Shown: in pieces, positions 7,280 to 10,531 of the stretch
How the letters are laid out: every line of letters starts with the position of its first letter
Position numbering within the stretch: the first letter of the stretch is position 1
Source: Ramicandelaber brevisporus
Taxonomy: Eukaryota > Kickxellomycota > Ramicandelaberales > Ramicandelaberaceae
Direction: 5' to 3'
Assembly (NCBI GenBank): GCA_025201865.1
Contig: MU603111.1
Location: forward strand, 1 to 10,531
Length of the DNA stretch: 10,531 nucleotides
Notes under the pieces: model-generated
Databases searched by the model: none
What the model saw: only the letters and a program-made list of their open reading frames with translations
What the model was told of the DNA's origin: nothing
Made by a program: the position numbers and the translations under genes

Positions 7280-9107
7280 ATTGAGGTGGCTTGGTTACAC
7301 CATCAACATCAACAGGTTCAAATACCTGGTTTCCACCTTCTTCCACCAACTTCTGCCTCTGTTCTGGAGTAATTGGACCGTGGTTGAACTTGCACAAATC
7401 TCCAGAAAATGCACAGCTGCGTCGAATATGGTAATAGTAGCACGGTTTCATTGAGAACTCGTGTGAAAAGATGCAACTGTCTCCATAATTACAGTGTCCA
7501 GATTTGATGTACTTGCACAGTCCCGCCATCTTTTGACGATGCTGTCCATTTGAGTTGCCGGTTTCAGCATTGCTTTGGTGAGGTGCTGCACCGTTGTGGG
7601 GCTGGTGGCCAAATTGCTGGTGGGTGTCTTTGCGGAACTTCTTGCGGGAACGCTTGTCAAACTGCCGAGTTTCGCCGGCAGTATAGCTGGCAAGTAGTGA
7701 ATCAAAGTCATCAGCTTCTGGAGGACCGGGTGGCAATGGACGCTGGGGCATCTGCCGTTGCGGTGGCTGCTGTAATTGAGGAGATGTTTGGGTCATAGAG
7801 GGACCACCCATTAACATTTGCATGGAGAATCCAGGTGCTGGCTGTTGCTGTAGTTGTTGTTGCTGTTGCTGTTGTGGTGGTTTTGGTTGCTGAGGTTGGT
7901 GAGCTGGTGAGGCTTGCTGGATTGGTGCACCAGTCTCTGCACTCTCCATTGTCCTTGAGTTTGGTTCCATCGATGGCGCTGACGCAGTAATTTCACCTTG
8001 CTCTACTTCCTGATCAATATCTACTAGTTTATGCTGATACTGAGGAGGTCTCGCCATCTGCTGTTGTTGCTTAGCAAATCCGGTTATTATCTTTGCATCG
8101 TCATCTACCGCACCATCCCACTGATTTGCAAACCGCATTTTACGCTGTGCATTGCGGCTCAATGGCGGCAATTTAACCGGTGACGATACATCAGCCATTG
8201 GCCCTCTGGGTGGTCTGTGAGCCAACGGAGTCTGTGGAGCTATGGCTGCGGCGCTTTGGATGGCGGGTTGAGGCGAATGCTGAGGCGGGGGAGCTGGTTC
8301 GGCATCAAACTCTGGGGGTGCTGGACGCTTCAATGATAGTCCATTCTGGTCTGTTGGAGTTGATTGTTGACGTGGCTGGGGTTGCTGCAGCTCAGTCTTT
8401 GGTTTGACTGGCGTCACAATAGCAGTTGGTCTCAGCTGAGCAACTGGAGACCGAGTCTGACCAGTGACTTCACTCTTGACACTGCCTACAGTCTTGGGTG
8501 ATGTCGAGACAGCACTTGCAGAGGCCTGCTGTTGAGCTTGCTGTTGAGCCTGCTGTTGAGCTTGCTGTTGAGCTTGAGCTTGAGCCTGCTTCTGTTGCTG
8601 AGCTGCATTCTCGCGAGCCTGCATCAACTGCTTAAGCAAATCAATGGAGCTTGGTCCAGCCTGACCAGGACTCCTATTGGCAATCTGCTGGTTCATTGTA
8701 CTGGCCAGCATCGGATTCCGAGCAGGAGTTGAAGCAGCGCCAACAGTTGTTGAAGTAGCGCCAGCAGTGACAGAAGCAGTGGCAGGATTGGATGCGGTGG
8801 GAACAGGTGGTCTAGTCATTTTCCCAAAGCTAAATGAGAATTTGGGCATTGCTGGAGCTATGGCAGCTGGTACTGCTGGTACTACTGCTGCTGCTGACGC
8901 AGGTCTTGCCTGGGCAGTTGGCAGTGCCGATTGTGCGACAGAAGAAAAAGAGGCAGTTGCTTGACTTGAGGTCACACTCTTGCTTGGTGCAGCAGAGGAA
9001 GTGGAGGAAACCTCGTTCGTGCTCGTCACCACCACCCCAGATGAAGGAGCGGTAGAAGCACCAGATGACGATGGCGACGACAAAGTATTCGGCGTATTTG
9101 AGTCCAT
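7194..9107 (-). CDS. Tandem CCCH zinc-finger protein with long Q/P/S-rich N-terminal region (ZC3H4/6/8-like fingers)
   Basis: 637 residues from ATG 9105-9107 (MDSNTPNTLSS). The frame is open a further 90 nt upstream but contains no ATG there. About 500 residues are disordered and rich in Ser, Ala, Pro and Gln, with a (QQQA)4 stretch. Short conserved-looking segments include LPPLSRNAQRKMRFANQWDG, EADDFDSLLASYTAGETRQF and the basic KRSRKKFRKD, a likely nuclear localisation signal. Finger 1 is C531-x7-C539-x5-C545-x3-H549. Finger 2 is C556-x8-C565-x6-C572-x3-H576, followed by GPITPEQRQKLVEEG, which resembles the HDPLTEETRELL tail after the last finger of animal ZC3H4/6/8 and Suppressor of sable. 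CCCH fingers of this type bind RNA; a nuclear RNA-restriction or 3'-end role is inference. The protein ends in Asn12 and an Asn/Ser tail. Convergent with the ankyrin/DIL gene. Confidence 0.85.
7242..7277 (-). repeat. (AAC)12 tract encoding Asn12
   Basis: Twelve identical AAC codons on the minus strand (GTT on plus) near the C-terminus of the CCCH protein, followed by SNSN. A pure trinucleotide repeat, so length variation is expected. Confidence 0.95.
8527..8574 (-). repeat. Four 12-bp tandem repeats encoding (QQQA)4
   Basis: Plus-strand unit TGCTGTTGAGCT at 8527, 8539, 8551 and 8563; only one base differs (C for T at 8550). On the coding (minus) strand it gives alternating QQQA, flanked by AQAQAQ and QQQKQ. 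Probably coiled or disordered polar linker in the CCCH protein. Confidence 0.9.
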
Positions 9108-9133
9108 AGCCTTTATTGACAGTGACAAGTCAA

Positions 9134-9161
9134 GCAATAAGCAACAAGCAACAAGCAACAA
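9134..9161. repeat. Heptamer tandem repeat GCAACAA x4
   Basis: Four consecutive units, GCAATAA then three exact GCAACAA. On the minus strand they form a TTGTTGC array in the presumed 5' leader of the CCCH gene, ending about 27 nt before its ATG. Confidence 0.85.
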
Positions 9162-9313
9162 GCAGCAGCTAACAACTAACAGTAGCAACAGTAGCAGCTA
9201 GCAAGTGGTATGAACCTAGTTTGCCGATCTTGCAAGAAGAGTTGACCTTCAAAAAAATAATTTTTTGATACACTTTTTTCCAGCGATAGCGACAGTGGCG
9301 AAGTTAGAGGTTT

Positions 9314-9380
9314 ACACCACACACACACTTACACACACATACACTCACACACACATCACACATCACACATACACACACAA
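9314..9380. repeat. CA-rich microsatellite upstream of prefoldin 6
   Basis: Imperfect (CA)n interrupted by T, giving ACACACAT, ACTCACAC and a short CATCACA repeat (9353-9369). It ends about 50 nt before the prefoldin ATG, so it is probably in the core promoter or 5' UTR. The C-rich strand is the sense strand of prefoldin. Confidence 0.85.
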
Positions 9381-9429
9381 AACGTCTTAATCTATCAGAC
9401 GCGTCTGCAGCTTGATCACACTCATAATA

Positions 9430-9837
9430 ATGGCTACGCTGGAAGCTCTCGAGACAAAGATTGCCGACGAAAGAAACGGCTACACTTCGCTTGTCCAAGA
9501 TCAAAACAACGCCATCTCTGCCCTCCAGGCTCTGAAGGCACAGCTGAACGAGAACCAGATGGTTCAAAAAGAATTCAAAATCCTCGCCAAACAGCACGCA
9601 GCAGCAGCATCGAGCGGCGAGCCAGAGCCGGCCGTTTACAAGCTGATTGGACCAGTGCTGGTTAAGCAGGATAGAGCGGAGGCTGTTATCAATGTGGACA
9701 AGCGTATCGAGTTCATTCGGGCAGAGATTGACAAGGCGGAAAACAAAATTAAGCAATGCCAGGATAAGGTGGAGAAGAAGAGAACGGAGATTGGTGCATT
9801 GATGCAAAAGGCAGAGAAACTGAAGTCGCCAGCTTAA
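9430..9837 (+). CDS. YKE2: Prefoldin subunit 6
   Basis: 135 residues, complete. Beta-type subunit of the hexameric cytosolic prefoldin, which delivers unfolded actin and tubulin to the CCT chaperonin. An N-terminal coiled coil (about 3-55, ending QKEFKILAK), a hairpin with the family signature VYKLIGPVLVKQDRAEA (69-85), and a C-terminal coiled coil (about 95-131, KRIEFIRAEIDKAENKI) are all present. ATG 9430 is chosen: upstream in-frame codons to 9412 contain no other ATG, and MATLEALE fits the usual start. The loop between first helix and hairpin is enlarged with AAAASSGEP, giving slightly more than the roughly 115-130 residues usual for the subunit. Balanced codon use. Divergent from the CCCH gene, convergent with the CMD-like gene 82 bp away. 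Confidence 0.95.
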   Translation: MATLEALETKIADERNGYTSLVQDQNNAISALQALKAQLNENQMVQKEFKILAKQHAAAASSGEPEPAVYKLIGPVLVKQDRAEAVINVDKRIEFIRAEIDKAENKIKQCQDKVEKKRTEIGALMQKAEKLKSPA

Positions 9838-9845
9838 TATTTATC

Positions 9846-9851
9846 TTTAAT
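9846..9851 (-). terminator. Poly(A)-like ATTAAA for the CMD-like gene
   Basis: ATTAAA on the minus strand about 70 nt past that gene's stop and only 8 nt beyond the prefoldin stop, implying overlapping 3' ends. Weak on its own. Confidence 0.3.
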
Positions 9852-9901
9852 GGAAATGCATGTAATAATTATTGTCCCAATACTAATGAAGCAATAGTAT
9901 T

Positions 9902-9907
9902 AATAAA
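9902..9907 (+). terminator. Poly(A) signal AATAAA for prefoldin 6
   Basis: AATAAA 64 nt past the prefoldin stop, in an AT-rich spacer and only 12 nt from the stop of the opposing CMD-like gene. Its cleavage site would lie at or within that gene's 3' end. Confidence 0.5.
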
Positions 9908-9919
9908 AAACGGTAGTTA

Positions 9920-10531
9920 TTAGAGCGAGGTGGGAGGGGTTAGTTTGGATGCGAGCTGGCCAATCTGGACAGCCAAGTCAACTTGAGCTTGCGATGCACC
10001 AACATTTAGAGCGCCGACCATGTGGCCACGAAGCTGAGGAGACACATTGAGAGGCACGAGGCCAGCTACAACCACTAGTTCAGTCTCCACGGCATTCAAG
10101 ATGGTTTCGTCTGAGAGGAGGTGTCCGTATTGATCTTGAATAATGAGTTCCATAAGATCTGGCGATGCTGATGTTAGTCTCGAGCGTAATTTCTGCGAAT
10201 GGCGCTCATAGACTTGGTCAAACAGAGCACTGCCACGGTTTCGGATACCTTCAATCTTCTGAGACGTCATTTCATGCAGAGGCAATCTAATTTGCTGAGG
10301 AGCCACAGTGTCATCAAAACACGCCTTGAACTCAACCAAGCCATTGATTGCACGTGGATATCCGGCAATGGATGAGATTTTAAGCAAAGCTTCGCCGATC
10401 CTAGCCACTGTGGTCTCTGTTAACGGGCCATTCTCAGCAGCACGACCGACGAGCTGGGTGATGCCGGACGGGTGGTTTGCACAGGCAACTGCGGCAACGG
10501 CGAGGACGAGAGCAAGGTCGCTGTGGGCGAG
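9920..10531 (-). CDS. Carboxymuconolactone decarboxylase / AhpD-like family protein, 5' partial
   Basis: 203 residues visible; the frame is open to the right edge (first residues LAHSDLALVLAVAAVACANHPS), so the start is outside. The GTG at 10406-10408 is internal. Two CMD-like segments are visible: VARIGEALLKISSIAGYPRAINGLVEFK, and a second block ELIIQDQYGHLLSD..ILNAVETELVVVAGLVPL followed by SPQLRGHMVGALNVGASQAQVDLAVQIGQLA, which is the typical CMD helix pair (LRGHxxGALNxGAS). No CxxC peroxidatic motif is visible, so AhpD-type peroxidase chemistry is not supported by this part. Fungal members are often annotated only as CMD-like, some peroxisomal; the C-terminus here (PPTSL) is not a good PTS1. 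Substrate unknown. Confidence 0.82.
   Translation of the reverse strand, partial: LAHSDLALVLAVAAVACANHPSGITQLVGRAAENGPLTETTVARIGEALLKISSIAGYPRAINGLVEFKACFDDTVAPQQIRLPLHEMTSQKIEGIRNRGSALFDQVYERHSQKLRSRLTSASPDLMELIIQDQYGHLLSDETILNAVETELVVVAGLVPLNVSPQLRGHMVGALNVGASQAQVDLAVQIGQLASKLTPPTSL

Larger units (their letters stand above)
9108..9429. promoter_or_regulatory. Divergent intergenic region (promoters of CCCH and prefoldin 6 genes)
   Basis: 322 bp between the CCCH ATG and the prefoldin ATG. From left to right it holds a heptamer repeat (9134-9161), AGC/AAC-rich DNA to about 9200, an AT-rich inverted repeat with 7-bp arms CAAAAAA/TTTTTTG (9250-9267), an acceptor-like TTTTTTCCAG ending at 9281, and a long CA-rich tract (9314-9380). 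No clear TATA box. An in-frame non-AUG hydrophobic leader upstream of the CCCH ATG is open but not convincing. Confidence 0.5.

Noticed and set aside
8532-8732. Leu-rich plus-strand frame resembling a membrane segment
   Set aside because: It is the reverse-strand reading of the QQQA repeat array of the CCCH gene.
9108-9188. Leu/Cys-rich hydrophobic N-terminal extension of the CCCH protein by a TTG start
   Set aside because: No ATG exists in it, it is partly the translation of the heptamer repeat, and a membrane leader makes no sense on a CCCH protein with a basic nuclear-type signal.
9268-9281. Acceptor-like TTTTTTCCAG upstream of prefoldin
   Set aside because: No matching donor or branch point stands out and the prefoldin frame is complete without it; too weak to list as an intron.
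1-10531. Mobile element, CRISPR array, tRNA/rRNA or biosynthetic cluster
   Set aside because: No transposase, integrase, reverse transcriptase, terminal repeats, spaced direct repeats or cloverleaf-like sequence seen; the genes are unrelated housekeeping functions.

Overview
The window looks like nuclear DNA of a fungus, most likely an early-diverging one with few introns (Kickxellomycotina/Coemansia-like is my best guess, at low confidence). The reasons are: six typical eukaryotic housekeeping or fungal proteins, no operon structure, AATAAA-type poly(A) signals, long Gln/Asn/Gly/Ser-rich tracts, and coding frames that run without introns over the visible length. Nothing points to a prokaryote, virus or transposon.

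Layout, left to right, is three convergent gene pairs. Pair 1 is the C-terminal ~85% of the gamma-adaptin large subunit of AP-1 (+, enters from the left edge, ends 2125) facing a FAHD1-type acylpyruvase (-, 2174-2902). A 433-bp divergent spacer follows. Pair 2 is a 1251-residue ankyrin-repeat/DIL (dilute) domain protein (+, 3336-7091) facing a 637-residue Q/P/S-rich protein with a C-terminal tandem CCCH zinc finger (-, 7194-9107). A 322-bp divergent spacer with a CA-rich tract follows. Pair 3 is prefoldin subunit 6 (+, 9430-9837) facing a carboxymuconolactone decarboxylase/AhpD-like protein that runs off the right edge (-, 9920-10531). The three 3'-to-3' spacers are only 48, 102 and 82 bp and carry poly(A)-like hexamers for opposing transcripts.

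The genes do not form a pathway: they cover TGN/endosome clathrin coats, mitochondrial keto-acid metabolism, a probable trafficking/scaffold adaptor, nuclear RNA control, cytosolic chaperoning of actin/tubulin, and a CMD-fold enzyme. The points most worth a second look are: loss of the catalytic lid motif (GRNYADHxxE region) in the otherwise well-conserved FAHD1 protein; a perfect 81-bp in-frame tandem duplication inside the ankyrin/DIL gene, in a long low-complexity insert splitting the DIL region; a sharp change in base composition between the extremely GC-rich gamma-adaptin gene and the rest; and a second CCCH finger followed by a tail resembling the ZC3H4/6/8-Su(s) type. I see no clear new multi-gene system.
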